Below are positions 13,717 to 21,794 of a stretch of 33,459 nucleotides of DNA, one piece after another. Below the pieces are notes generated by a model that saw only the letters and a program-made list of their open reading frames with translations, did no database searches and was not told the DNA's origin. Both the position numbers and the translations under genes were made by a program. Numbering within the stretch: position 1 is the first letter of the stretch; each line of letters opens with the position of its first letter. Source of the DNA: Bacillota bacterium (GTDB lineage Bacteria > Bacillota_I > Bacilli_A > RF39 > UBA660); the NCBI GenBank assembly GCA_003149915.1, contig QAMK01000022.1, positions 1-33,459 on the forward strand. Reading direction: 5' to 3'.

Positions 13717-14988
13717 ATGATGGGTAGTATTTTAGGAAATAATATCTCGAATGAAATATATTTTGTCTATGGCTTAATCGCAGTTGTATTAATTCTAATC
13801 GTTGTGATCTTAGTGATGGACCATCAAGCCAAAAGACGTCTTCATAAGAATTTATTTAATAATAAAGTATTGCGCAAAAATCTAAAACACTTGGAAGAAA
13901 CCGGAGAACTTCCGGTTGTTGCACCGAAAAAGAAAGAAGAGAAACCATTCATTCCGATTACGAAGGTAGAACCGATTGTATTGAAATCTTCTAAAAAGCA
14001 GAATCAGACGTTGGATCCTGTCGATTTTGCAACGAGTTTTCAAGAACCAGATCAACCAGTTAAAAAGGAATCTGTCGTTTCTGCTCCTTCTACACCAAAA
14101 GTTTCTGTTTCTATGAGTAGTTCTGAGACTGAGAAACGTGAGCCTGCTGTAACAGTTCCAAAGCAGACTACGGATCGTCCGGTTTTAGAAGAATTCAAGA
14201 TGCCGAAACCAGCTCCAAAAATTAAGCCTGTAGAGGTTGCACTTGAAAAACCAATGCCATCTCCTAAGAAAACTGATATTCCAGATGTCGAAATTCTAGA
14301 CTTTGCGACAGAAGAGCCTCGTAGTCTATACCAGACTCGAATTACCATGCCGGAAATTCCGGTTTTGGCTCCGGAACCAGCAACTCCTTCTAGACCCAAA
14401 CCATACGAGGGAAAAATTCCTAGTTATTTCGATGAAATACCTAGAATTATTCAAGATACAAAGGCTCCTAAGATTTCTGTTGAACCGGAACCTGTTGAAG
14501 TCTTAAAGGTTGCACCGAAAGTATCTGATAAGAAGCGTGAAGAACTAAAAGAACTTGCGAGACAGAGTCAAATTGATTATATCGAGGAAGACGATGCTCT
14601 AGAGAAAACGCAAGCTCAATTAGAGATTGAAAAAATTACTTCTCTTCTAGAAGATAATGAGGAAAGCGATACTTTGATTGAACAGACTATGTTTGAGAAA
14701 GAACAGGAAGCTAGTGCTATCATCAGTATGGATGAGTTAATGAAACGCAGTGACGAACTTTACAATGCGAATGAGCGGATGCAATATTTAGCTGAGGAAG
14801 ATTCGCCAATTACGATAGAAGAATTAAAACGTAAAGTGGAAAAGGAACATGCCGCTTCAATTCGTGTCGATTTAAATCAGGAAGATGTCAAGAAAGAAAG
14901 AGACGATACGCGTAGGTATCGAGCTACTTCTATCATGGCTTCTATCTACGCACCTGATGGAACGACAGACGATATTGAAACGATTTAG
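13717..14988 (+). CDS. Membrane-anchored proline/lysine-rich cytoplasmic protein (unknown)
   Basis: The product has 423 aa. One strong membrane span lies near residues 13-34 (YFVYGLIAVVLILIVVILVM), followed by a basic stretch (HQAKRRLHKN), so the long remainder should be cytoplasmic. About residues 60-280 are low-complexity Pro/Lys/Glu/Val linker. About 290-395 are charged and probably coiled coil (KKREELKELARQSQIDYIEED, LEIEKITSLLEDNEE). I know no family match. The layout resembles ZipA or other division and septum anchors, but no FtsZ-binding domain is recognised. The ATG at 13717 has AAGGTGG about 10 bases upstream; an earlier in-frame ATG at 13696 has only AAAGAG. Confidence 0.75.
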   Translation: MMGSILGNNISNEIYFVYGLIAVVLILIVVILVMDHQAKRRLHKNLFNNKVLRKNLKHLEETGELPVVAPKKKEEKPFIPITKVEPIVLKSSKKQNQTLDPVDFATSFQEPDQPVKKESVVSAPSTPKVSVSMSSSETEKREPAVTVPKQTTDRPVLEEFKMPKPAPKIKPVEVALEKPMPSPKKTDIPDVEILDFATEEPRSLYQTRITMPEIPVLAPEPATPSRPKPYEGKIPSYFDEIPRIIQDTKAPKISVEPEPVEVLKVAPKVSDKKREELKELARQSQIDYIEEDDALEKTQAQLEIEKITSLLEDNEESDTLIEQTMFEKEQEASAIISMDELMKRSDELYNANERMQYLAEEDSPITIEELKRKVEKEHAASIRVDLNQEDVKKERDDTRRYRATSIMASIYAPDGTTDDIETI

Positions 14989-15018
14989 GATTACCTTTTG
15001 CGTAATCTCTTTTTCTTT
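14989..15018 (+). terminator. Terminator after the proline-rich protein gene
   Basis: GATTAC (14989-14994), a seven-base loop and GTAATC (15002-15007), then TCTTTTTCTTT. It is directly followed by the mtaB -10. Confidence 0.75.
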
Positions 15019-15026
15019 GGTATAAT
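15018..15026 (+). promoter_or_regulatory. mtaB extended -10 promoter
   Basis: TGGTATAAT sits immediately after the preceding terminator T-run, with AGAGGTGG before the ATG at 15050. Confidence 0.6.
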
Positions 15027-15049
15027 AAGTTCCGCAAAGAGGTGGAAGT

Positions 15050-16333
15050 ATGAAAGTTGCCATTCAATCATTGGGTTGTAAAGTAAATCTATATGAAAGT
15101 GAATATATTACCGATCAGTTTCAAAAAGCTGGTTATGAAATTGTACCATTTCAAGAGATTGCTGATGTCTATATTATCAATACGTGTTCGGTTACGAATA
15201 CGAGTGATGTAAAGAGTAGAAAGGTAATTCATCAAGCGATACGAAGAAATCCCGATGCTTGTATTGTAGCAATCGGGTGCTTTATCGAGGCAAATCACGA
15301 TTACCATGAAGATGGTGTCGATATTTTGCTTGGAAATGCAAATAAAAGTAAGGTTTTAGAATATGTCGAACGATATTGGCAAACGAAACAAAAGGCCAAT
15401 TATTTCGTGACGCCGATTCCGGAAAAATTTGATGATATGACGATGTCTACCTTTTTGGGGCGGACTAGGGCTTTTATTAAAATTCAAGATGGGTGTGAAA
15501 ATTTTTGCTCGTATTGTATCATTCCATACGTACGAGGAAAGTGTCGGAGTAAGGATTTTCAGACCGTTTTAGAAGAAATTCAAAATTATGTACAACACGG
15601 CTATAAAGAGGTCGTTTTAACTGGCATTCATACTGGTAACTATGGTGTCGATTTGGGAACTGATTTTGCGGCTTTATTACGAGAAATCGTAAAAATTAAC
15701 GGGTTAGTACGTCTACGGATTTCTTCGATTGAAATTACGGAACTGACGGATGAAGTGTTGCAAATTATTCGGGACAACGATGTTATTGTCGATCACTTAC
15801 ACATTCCATTACAGGCTGGTTCTGATAAGATTTTGCGTCTGATGAACCGAAAATACGATTTGGCATATTTTAAACAGAAGATGGAACAAATTCGAGAAAT
15901 TCGACCAGATATTTCACTTACGACGGATATCATTGTCGGATTTCCTTCCGAGACAGAAGAGGATTTTCAAGATACTCTTTCTTTTGTGCGTGAAGTTCAG
16001 TTTTCTAAAGTACATGTTTTCCCATATTCTAGGCGAAGTGGAACTGTAGCAGCTGATATGGCAGAACAAGTACCAGGAGATGTGAAGAAAGATCGTGTCA
16101 GAAGATTACTTGCGTTATCAAAGGAACTGGAAACGGAGTATATGAAAAAGTTTATCGGAAAGACTCTTCCTGTTTTAATGGAAGTAAACCGTACCGATTA
16201 TTCACTTGGACACACTAGCAACTATTTATTAGTGAAAGTGCCGGGAGAGTATCAGAGTGAGGATTTAGTCGATGTGACCATCACCGATGTTTCTTATCCA
16301 TATTGTCTAGGAGAAGTGTCAAGGAGCGAGTAA
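15050..16333 (+). CDS. mtaB: tRNA t6A37 methylthiotransferase MtaB
   Basis: The protein has 427 aa. The MTTase N-terminal domain has cluster cysteines C10, C46 and C77 (SLGC, NTCSVTN, GCF). The radical-SAM domain carries C149-xxx-C153-xx-C156 (GCENFCSYC). A C-terminal TRAM-like segment begins near residue 370. It adds a methylthio group to N6-threonylcarbamoyladenosine at position 37 of ANN-decoding tRNAs, steadying codon pairing. SLGCKVN at the start marks MtaB rather than MiaB or RimO. The ribosome binding site is AGAGGTGGAAG. It is transcribed alone. Confidence 0.95.
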   Translation: MKVAIQSLGCKVNLYESEYITDQFQKAGYEIVPFQEIADVYIINTCSVTNTSDVKSRKVIHQAIRRNPDACIVAIGCFIEANHDYHEDGVDILLGNANKSKVLEYVERYWQTKQKANYFVTPIPEKFDDMTMSTFLGRTRAFIKIQDGCENFCSYCIIPYVRGKCRSKDFQTVLEEIQNYVQHGYKEVVLTGIHTGNYGVDLGTDFAALLREIVKINGLVRLRISSIEITELTDEVLQIIRDNDVIVDHLHIPLQAGSDKILRLMNRKYDLAYFKQKMEQIREIRPDISLTTDIIVGFPSETEEDFQDTLSFVREVQFSKVHVFPYSRRSGTVAADMAEQVPGDVKKDRVRRLLALSKELETEYMKKFIGKTLPVLMEVNRTDYSLGHTSNYLLVKVPGEYQSEDLVDVTITDVSYPYCLGEVSRSE

Positions 16334-16337
16334 TTCT

Positions 16338-16366
16338 TTGACTTTTTTTCTGTTCCTCGTTACAAT
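16338..16366 (+). promoter_or_regulatory. Promoter of the 16388 gene pair
   Basis: TTGACT (16338-16343), a 17-base spacer and TACAAT (16361-16366) form a strong SigA-type promoter. It is just after the mtaB stop; no good terminator is seen for mtaB. Confidence 0.75.
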
Positions 16367-16387
16367 GAATAATAGAGGGTGATATAA

Positions 16388-17071
16388 ATGAACGATGATA
16401 AAGGATTTAAACGTGAAGATTACGAATTTTATTTGGATTCTAAACGACCTAGAGCAGCTGCTGTATCAGGACCAGAATCGCAGCAGAAGCCGGTTTCTAT
16501 TGACCGTGAGTTAGCACGCGATAGAAGTGTCTCTAGTACAAAAAAGGGTGTTCCTGTAACCAGAAAGAAAAAGCAACTAAGTAATGATAAACAAAAACGT
16601 TTGATTGCAGTTGTTGCAACTGTATTAGTAGGAAGTGGCATTGCAATTGGCGCTTTTGCTACTAATCAAGTACGGGATTTTAAAGAACGGTCAGATACGT
16701 ATGATGCGATGATTGCGACGGTTCAAAGAGAATTAGGAGATGCGTTGGACTCAAAGGAAGAACGGGCACTTGCATACGATGCGATTGCTTCCAGTTTCGG
16801 CCTTGATTTGAGCGATAATCAGGATTCTGATTACATCATCTATATGGCTGAACATGCATTTCCAGATGAAGATGCCGATTTCGTTGTCATGGGCGATTTA
16901 GCAGGTTGTGATGATTATACAACGTTGTGTTATCAACATGGATACACGAGAGCAGCGAGCGACACGGGTGATCGGATTCCAGATATGAATGTTTACTATA
17001 ATTACATGCAGGGGGAGACCGAACGTGTCATCGACCATTTGCAAGATGCTGAGAAAGAGGTGACGAAATAA
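16388..17071 (+). CDS. Single-span membrane protein of unknown function (227 aa)
   Basis: A polar, basic N-terminal region (residues 1-70, with KKKQLSNDKQKR at the end) precedes one membrane span at about 72-92 (LIAVVATVLVGSGIAIGAF). The C-terminal 130 residues, probably outside by the positive-inside rule, are acidic, with two Cys (AGCDDYTTLCYQHG) that could form a disulfide. I do not recognise a family. The ribosome binding site is GAGGGTGAT. Its TAA overlaps the next ATG (TAATG), so the DUF1292 protein is coupled to it. Confidence 0.78.
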   Translation: MNDDKGFKREDYEFYLDSKRPRAAAVSGPESQQKPVSIDRELARDRSVSSTKKGVPVTRKKKQLSNDKQKRLIAVVATVLVGSGIAIGAFATNQVRDFKERSDTYDAMIATVQRELGDALDSKEERALAYDAIASSFGLDLSDNQDSDYIIYMAEHAFPDEDADFVVMGDLAGCDDYTTLCYQHGYTRAASDTGDRIPDMNVYYNYMQGETERVIDHLQDAEKEVTK

Positions 17072-17283
17072 TGACTGAAGTAGAAGTAGTCACTTTAGAA
17101 GATGGAAAAGATTATACCGTTGTAAAAGAAAAGCAACTAGATGGGATTACTTACTTATATTTGGTAAGTGATGATGAAGAAGTTGCCATTCGGAAGGTCG
17201 AAGCCATTAATGGAATCGATATGATTGTGACACTGGATACAGATGAAGAGTTCGATAAGGTCGCAGAAGCATTTCGTGATTAG
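17071..17283 (+). CDS. DUF1292 family protein (YrzB-like)
   Basis: This small acidic protein of 70 aa has the DUF1292 pattern: a VVTLEDGKDYTVVKEKQLDG opening, YLYLVSDDEE, and a C-terminal FDKVAEAFRD. Its function is unknown. In B. subtilis yrzB lies by yrrK, yrzL and alaS, and here too it is near recD2 and alaS. The ATG shares one base with the upstream stop, and GAGGTGACG serves as ribosome binding site. Confidence 0.82.
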   Translation: MTEVEVVTLEDGKDYTVVKEKQLDGITYLYLVSDDEEVAIRKVEAINGIDMIVTLDTDEEFDKVAEAFRD

Positions 17284-17304
17284 AAGAGAAATCTTCTTTT
17301 TTTA
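17282..17304 (+). terminator. Terminator after the DUF1292 gene
   Basis: AGAAGA, GAAA tetraloop, TCTTCT, then a run of Ts. Confidence 0.8.
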
Positions 17305-17332
17305 TTCAAAAGTTTGTTAAATAAGGTATAAT
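17305..17332 (+). promoter_or_regulatory. recD2 promoter
   Basis: TTCAAA and TATAAT (17327-17332) are 16 bases apart. The -10 context AATAAGGTATAAT is nearly identical to that of cvpA at 27667-27679. Confidence 0.55.
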
Positions 17333-17355
17333 AATAGTAGGAGTTGGGAAGTTCT

Positions 17356-19545
17356 ATGGAAGAATGGATTAAAGGAAACTTTAGAAAAAGTATTTATCAA
17401 AATGAATCCGGTTATGTAATCGGAATTTTTAAAGTGAAAGAAGCATCTTCCGAGAGTCTTATCAATTACGTTGGTAGAACGATTACGTTTACTGGTTATT
17501 TTAGTGATTTGAATACGAATGATACATACCTTTTTTATGGCAAAGAAATCGTTCATGAGCGTTATGGAAATCAGTTTCAAGTGAATCATTACGAAGTGGT
17601 GTTGCCGGAAGAAAAAGACGGGATTGTCGAATTTTTATCTTCTGAGTTATTTAAAGGATTGGGTGAGAAAAAAGCCAAAACCATCGTCGATGTATTAGGT
17701 CGGGATACGTTAAAGATTATTTTAGAGACACCTTCTAATTTGTTGCTTGTGCCGGGAGTAAATGAGAAATTAGCGGGTCAAATTCACGATACATTAGAGT
17801 CTTATCAGAACAGTTATGAGACGATTATTTGGCTTTCTTCGTTGGGCTTTTCTTCGAAAGATGCGATTCGGATTTACAATCGTTATCGCAGTATGACAAA
17901 AGAGAAAGTGGAAGAGAACATCTACCGATTGACGGAAGATTTTGAAGATATTACGTTTTCTAAAATCGATCCGATTTTCTGCTCGATGGGAAATCAAAGA
18001 GACGATACGAGGAGAATTCAAGCGGCGATTTTGTTTACGACGGATGAAGTTTGCAACTTGTATGGCCATAGTTACTTGTTAAAGGAAGAGATGTTTCAAT
18101 ATGTCGTCAGGGCTTTGAAAAACCAAATTGCTCCGTCTGAATTTGAGAATGCTTTAAACACATTGTTAACGGATGCTAAGATGATAAAGCGAGAAGAGAA
18201 ATACTATCTTGCTAAAATGTTCGATGCGGAAAAGATGATTGCGACGAGATTTCGTTATTTATCGAATTTATCTAAGGTATCCTGTGACGATATTGAGCCA
18301 CTCATCGAAAGTTTGGAGGAGGAACTTTCGATTTCTTACAATCAGGATCAAAAGCGGGCGATTGAGACTGCTCTTACCAATCATTTGACTGTCATCACCG
18401 GTGGACCTGGTACTGGTAAAACGACGATTATCAAAGCGATTACTAGAATTTATCAGATGCTTTATCATTGTTCTTATCAAGATATGGAAGAAGAGGTTGC
18501 TCTTCTTGCTCCAACCGGACGAGCAGCCAAACGAATCAGTGAAGCAACTCTCATGCCGGCTCAAACGATTCATCGTTTTTTAAAGTGGAATAAGGAATTA
18601 AATCGATTTGCCGTGAACGAGTATGCAAAAAGTGACGTTCGTTTTGTCATCATCGATGAAGCGTCGATGGTCGATACGTATTTGTTTGATCATCTCTTAA
18701 AAGGTCTCAGTGTTCAGACACGTATCGTTTTAGTAGGAGATGCCAATCAGTTACCGAGTGTCGGACCTGGAGAAGTATTAAAAGATACGATTGAAAGTGG
18801 CGAAGTGACAGTCGTCAAACTAAATGAACTTTATCGTCAAGGAGAAGATTCTAACATCATTTCTTTTGCATACGACATCAATCGTGGTGTTGTAAACGAC
18901 TCTATTTTTAATCAACAACCGGATTTGACGTTTATTCCGTGTGACTCGATGGTTGTAAAAGAAAATTTGATGAAGTACTGTATTTCGTTAAAAAAAGAAC
19001 GTACGGATTTTCAAGTTTTGGCACCAATGTATAAGACGATCAATGGAATCGACAATTTGAATTTAATTTTGCAATCGGTCTTCAATCCAAAAGATTCTAG
19101 AAAAAATGAAATTATTATTAATGGGATTACATTCCGTGAAGATGATAAAGTAATCGAACTTTCCAACATGCCAGAAGAAAATATTTTCAATGGCGATATC
19201 GGATATATTGCATCGATTAAAAATGGAGAACACAAAGAAGTGCAAATCGATTTCGATGGCAATGTCGTTAAATTTACACCATCAAATTTTAATAAATTTA
19301 AACATGCGTATGCAATTTCGATTCATAAAAGTCAAGGTAGTGAATTCGACACGGTCATCATGCCAATTGTAAAAAGTTACAACAAAATGTTGTATCGAAA
19401 GTTGATTTACACTGGTGTTACAAGAGCCAAAAAGAAATTGGTCTTAATTGGTGAAATCGATGCACTCGATATGGCAGTTCAAAATAATTTGTCGGATGAA
19501 CGCAGAACCTCTTTAAAAGAAATGCTAAATCGTCGTATAAAGTAG
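17356..19545 (+). CDS. recD2: RecD2, 5'-3' DNA helicase
   Basis: The protein has 729 aa. An N-terminal OB-like and helix-hairpin-helix region (about residues 1-200) precedes the superfamily 1B helicase core: Walker A GGPGTGKTT near 350, LLAPTGRAAKR, Walker B FVIIDEASMVD near 430, GDANQLPSVGPGEVL, and the UvrD-like C-terminal motif AYAISIHKSQGSEFDTV near 650. RecD2 helps replication past damage and acts apart from AddAB. The ATG at 17356 has AGGAG 12 bases upstream; the TTG at 17344 lies directly against that site and is less likely. Bacillus also places yrrC (recD2) near yrrI-alaS. Confidence 0.94.
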   Translation: MEEWIKGNFRKSIYQNESGYVIGIFKVKEASSESLINYVGRTITFTGYFSDLNTNDTYLFYGKEIVHERYGNQFQVNHYEVVLPEEKDGIVEFLSSELFKGLGEKKAKTIVDVLGRDTLKIILETPSNLLLVPGVNEKLAGQIHDTLESYQNSYETIIWLSSLGFSSKDAIRIYNRYRSMTKEKVEENIYRLTEDFEDITFSKIDPIFCSMGNQRDDTRRIQAAILFTTDEVCNLYGHSYLLKEEMFQYVVRALKNQIAPSEFENALNTLLTDAKMIKREEKYYLAKMFDAEKMIATRFRYLSNLSKVSCDDIEPLIESLEEELSISYNQDQKRAIETALTNHLTVITGGPGTGKTTIIKAITRIYQMLYHCSYQDMEEEVALLAPTGRAAKRISEATLMPAQTIHRFLKWNKELNRFAVNEYAKSDVRFVIIDEASMVDTYLFDHLLKGLSVQTRIVLVGDANQLPSVGPGEVLKDTIESGEVTVVKLNELYRQGEDSNIISFAYDINRGVVNDSIFNQQPDLTFIPCDSMVVKENLMKYCISLKKERTDFQVLAPMYKTINGIDNLNLILQSVFNPKDSRKNEIIINGITFREDDKVIELSNMPEENIFNGDIGYIASIKNGEHKEVQIDFDGNVVKFTPSNFNKFKHAYAISIHKSQGSEFDTVIMPIVKSYNKMLYRKLIYTGVTRAKKKLVLIGEIDALDMAVQNNLSDERRTSLKEMLNRRIK

Positions 19546-19595
19546 TTGCTTTTTCGTCATAATAAGAATGATACCAAAAGAAAGGATGATTCAAT

Positions 19596-19754
19596 ATGAA
19601 AAAATCAATGGTACCGTTTGTGGTGTTGGGTGCTATGACAACAGTTGGTGTGGCATCTTACATGTACTTGAAAAATCACAAGGAAATCATGGCAAAAGCA
19701 AAATGTATGATTAAAGGTATGCAAAACGATTTAGACGATATGATGTCTAATTAA
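19596..19754 (+). CDS. Small single-span membrane peptide (52 aa)
   Basis: ATG at 19596 has AAAGGATG upstream and the gene ends in TAA. The product has a hydrophobic N-terminal half (residues 5-24, MVPFVVLGAMTTVGVASYMY) and a charged C-terminal half (KNHKEIMAKAKCMIKGMQND LDDMMSN, given in two parts). It resembles small bacterial anchor peptides of unknown function. A strong terminator directly after the stop supports a real gene. The promoter is not obvious. Confidence 0.72.
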   Translation: MKKSMVPFVVLGAMTTVGVASYMYLKNHKEIMAKAKCMIKGMQNDLDDMMSN

Positions 19755-19759
19755 GAATG

Positions 19760-19789
19760 AACTCTAACACTCGTTAGAGTTTTTCTTTT
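19760..19789 (+). terminator. Terminator after the 52-aa peptide gene
   Basis: AACTCTAAC (19760-19768), loop ACTC, GTTAGAGTT (19773-19781), then TTTCTTTT. Confidence 0.85.
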
Positions 19790-19851
19790 CCAAAAAAGGT
19801 CACATTTTGTTAGAAATCGAGTAAAGTATCATAGGCGAAATCAAAATTATA

Positions 19852-19860
19852 TGTTATAAT
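19852..19860 (+). promoter_or_regulatory. Extended -10 upstream of the AI-2E family gene
   Basis: TGTTATAAT is followed by GGTAGGAGG at the correct distance for the ATG at 19883. No clear -35 is visible. Confidence 0.5.
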
Positions 19861-19882
19861 CGTAGGGTAGGAGGAATTCTTT

Positions 19883-21052
19883 ATGGAAAATAAAAATGAA
19901 CGTTTAGATATGCGAAGACTGAATGAAGTAATCAAATTATCTCGGCACATTTTAAATATCATGTTGGTTTTGATGATTGTTGGTGTCGTTTATATCGTCA
20001 CGAAAGTTTTTCAAGATTGGCATGTATTGTCTGCAGTTGGCAGTTTTTTAGGAATTTTATCGCCACTTTTTATCGGTCTTGTCATCGCTTGGTTATTTGA
20101 ACCATTTGTTACCTATCTTCATAAAAAGGGAGTCAACCGAATTTTAGGTTCCGTTTTCACTTTCTTTATTTTCTTTTTAGTATTAGCAGGAATCGGTTTT
20201 CTAATTGTACCGACATTTACTGCTCAGATTAACGATATTGCTAGTTCAATTCCGAATTTGGTTAACAGTGTAACCGATTGGATCAATGGTGTGTTTACGA
20301 GTCTAAGTAACACGACCGGATACGATTTGACATCTGTTCAACAGAATGTGTTTGATGTGATCAATCAATTTGGAACGTCACTCGCGACTGGTTTACCGGA
20401 TATGACATTCCGTTTCGTTAAAGGTTTCTTGAGTGGCGGAGTCACATTGGTATTCGGTTTAATCATCGGATTTTATATGTTGTACGATTTTCATAGTGTT
20501 AAATCTCACATTAAGATGTTGATTCCTGCCAAATATCGTCCGACTTCGATTTCTTTGTTAAAACGAATCGACCGGACTCTTCGTAACTACATTCAAGGCA
20601 CGTTGATGATCATGGCATTGTTGTTTATCTTACAGTCCGTCAGTTTGAGTTTGGTTGGTATCAAAGCACCACTTGTGTTTGCATTATTCTGTGCGATTAC
20701 AAATATTATTCCATACGTAGGACCTTGGATTGGGGCGATTCCAGTTGTCATCGTTGGATTTACATCTGGGCCAATTACCGGCATTCTGTCTATCGTTGCT
20801 GTTGTCGTTGCTCAATCTGTAGAGAACTATTTCTTACAGCCAGTTGTCATGGGTAAGACAATGAAATTACATCCGGTAACAGTTATGGTTGGGTTATTGA
20901 TATTTGAACATTATTTTGGTATAATAGGTATGATTTTAGCAACTCCAATTATTTCTATTTGTAAGTTGCTAATTGAATTTGCTAATGAACGGTATCACTT
21001 CATGGATGTGATTACCCATAATAATCATGAAAAGACTGCGATAAAAGAATAG
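19883..21052 (+). CDS. AI-2E/PerM family membrane transporter (YrrI-like)
   Basis: The protein has 389 aa with about eight membrane spans. Conserved features of the family are the early LSPLFIGLVIAWLFEPFV pair of spans, a soluble middle (about 115-185), GFYMLYDF, IDRTLRNYIQG, the central NIIPYVGPWIGAIPVV motif and LQPVVMGKTMKLHPVTV. Family members export small or ionic solutes (AI-2 export, or Na+/H+ exchange in some); the substrate here is unknown. In B. subtilis yrrI also lies directly before alaS. The alanine T-box begins a few bases past its stop. Confidence 0.88.
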   Translation: MENKNERLDMRRLNEVIKLSRHILNIMLVLMIVGVVYIVTKVFQDWHVLSAVGSFLGILSPLFIGLVIAWLFEPFVTYLHKKGVNRILGSVFTFFIFFLVLAGIGFLIVPTFTAQINDIASSIPNLVNSVTDWINGVFTSLSNTTGYDLTSVQQNVFDVINQFGTSLATGLPDMTFRFVKGFLSGGVTLVFGLIIGFYMLYDFHSVKSHIKMLIPAKYRPTSISLLKRIDRTLRNYIQGTLMIMALLFILQSVSLSLVGIKAPLVFALFCAITNIIPYVGPWIGAIPVVIVGFTSGPITGILSIVAVVVAQSVENYFLQPVVMGKTMKLHPVTVMVGLLIFEHYFGIIGMILATPIISICKLLIEFANERYHFMDVITHNNHEKTAIKE

Positions 21053-21060
21053 TAATAAAA

Positions 21061-21223
21061 TTAGAAAGTATAGAGAGTCTAGGATGGTGGAAGCTAGATG
21101 TTTCGGTTTTATGAATGCTACTTTTGGAGTTTGAGCATTTGCTCCGGCATAGCCGTTATCAAAATTAAGATCTAATTAGGATGGTACCGCGAAGATTTCG
21201 CTCCTATAATTAGGTCTTTTGTT
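21061..21223 (+). ncRNA. T-box riboswitch leader, alanine specific
   Basis: The order is: an AGAGA-containing stem I region (TATAGAGAGTC), a GGTGGAAGCTAGATG-type conserved block, and a candidate specifier GCT (Ala) at 21117-21119. A middle stem (GGAG...GCTCC) follows, then the T-box AGGATGGTACCGCG at 21178-21191. The UGGU pairs with the ACCA end of uncharged tRNA, and its last U fits the A73 discriminator of tRNA-Ala. The alternative terminator joins ATCTAATTAGGA to TCCTATAATTAGGT with TCTTTTGTTT. Uncharged tRNA-Ala should permit readthrough into the kinase gene and alaS. Confidence 0.93.
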
Positions 21224-21239
21224 TATGTGGAGGGATTTT

Positions 21240-21794
21240 ATGCAACTGTATTTAATTAGTGGTAAAATTAAAACTGGTAAAGATACTTGTGGTAAATTTT
21301 TACAAGAAGAATATCAAAAAATCGGTAAAACTTCTTGTATTTTACCGATGAGTGGGCCGCTCCGAGAGTATGCCAAAAACTATTTTGGATGGGATGGCAG
21401 AGATGAGACGAAACCTAGAGAGTTACTACAGCAGTTAGGTACGGAAGTTATCCGTGAAAAACTCCACAAAGATACGTTTTTAATCAATCGAGCGATAGAG
21501 GATATCGAAATCTTATCATTGTATTTTGATGTCATTATCGTAACGGGGATTCGCAGAAAAGAAGAAATCGATTCTTTAAAAACAAAATTTCCTGGTGCGA
21601 TTAACATCCATATGATCCGTTCACTCGATTATTCTGATTTATCAGATGCATCGAAGAACCATTATACCGAGCATGCACTCGATGCGTATCAAAATTATGA
21701 TTATTGTATGAAGAATCTAAGTTTAGCAGAACTTCGAAGTAAAATAGAACAAATTGTGAAAGAAAGAGGTAGTGACAATGAAAAAAATGACTAG
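21240..21794 (+). CDS. P-loop kinase, deoxynucleoside monophosphate kinase-like
   Basis: The protein has 184 aa. LISGKIKTGKDTCGKFL forms a Walker A loop (G8-xxxx-G13-K14-D15-T16) of the GKD type seen in phage-like dNMP kinases. RELLQQLGTEVIREKL and VIIVTGIRRKEEID match the lid and Walker B-like regions of that group. The likely reaction is phosphate transfer from ATP to a (deoxy)nucleoside monophosphate; the substrate is unknown. ATG at 21240 with GGAGGG is preferred to upstream starts that fall inside the T-box terminator. It overlaps alaS by 17 bases, so both are under the alanine T-box. Confidence 0.8.
   Translation: MQLYLISGKIKTGKDTCGKFLQEEYQKIGKTSCILPMSGPLREYAKNYFGWDGRDETKPRELLQQLGTEVIREKLHKDTFLINRAIEDIEILSLYFDVIIVTGIRRKEEIDSLKTKFPGAINIHMIRSLDYSDLSDASKNHYTEHALDAYQNYDYCMKNLSLAELRSKIEQIVKERGSDNEKND

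Noticed and set aside
14052..14399. 115-codon minus-strand frame inside the proline-rich protein gene
   Set aside because: Its Gly/Ser/Val composition mirrors the plus-strand codon pattern and no start signals are present.
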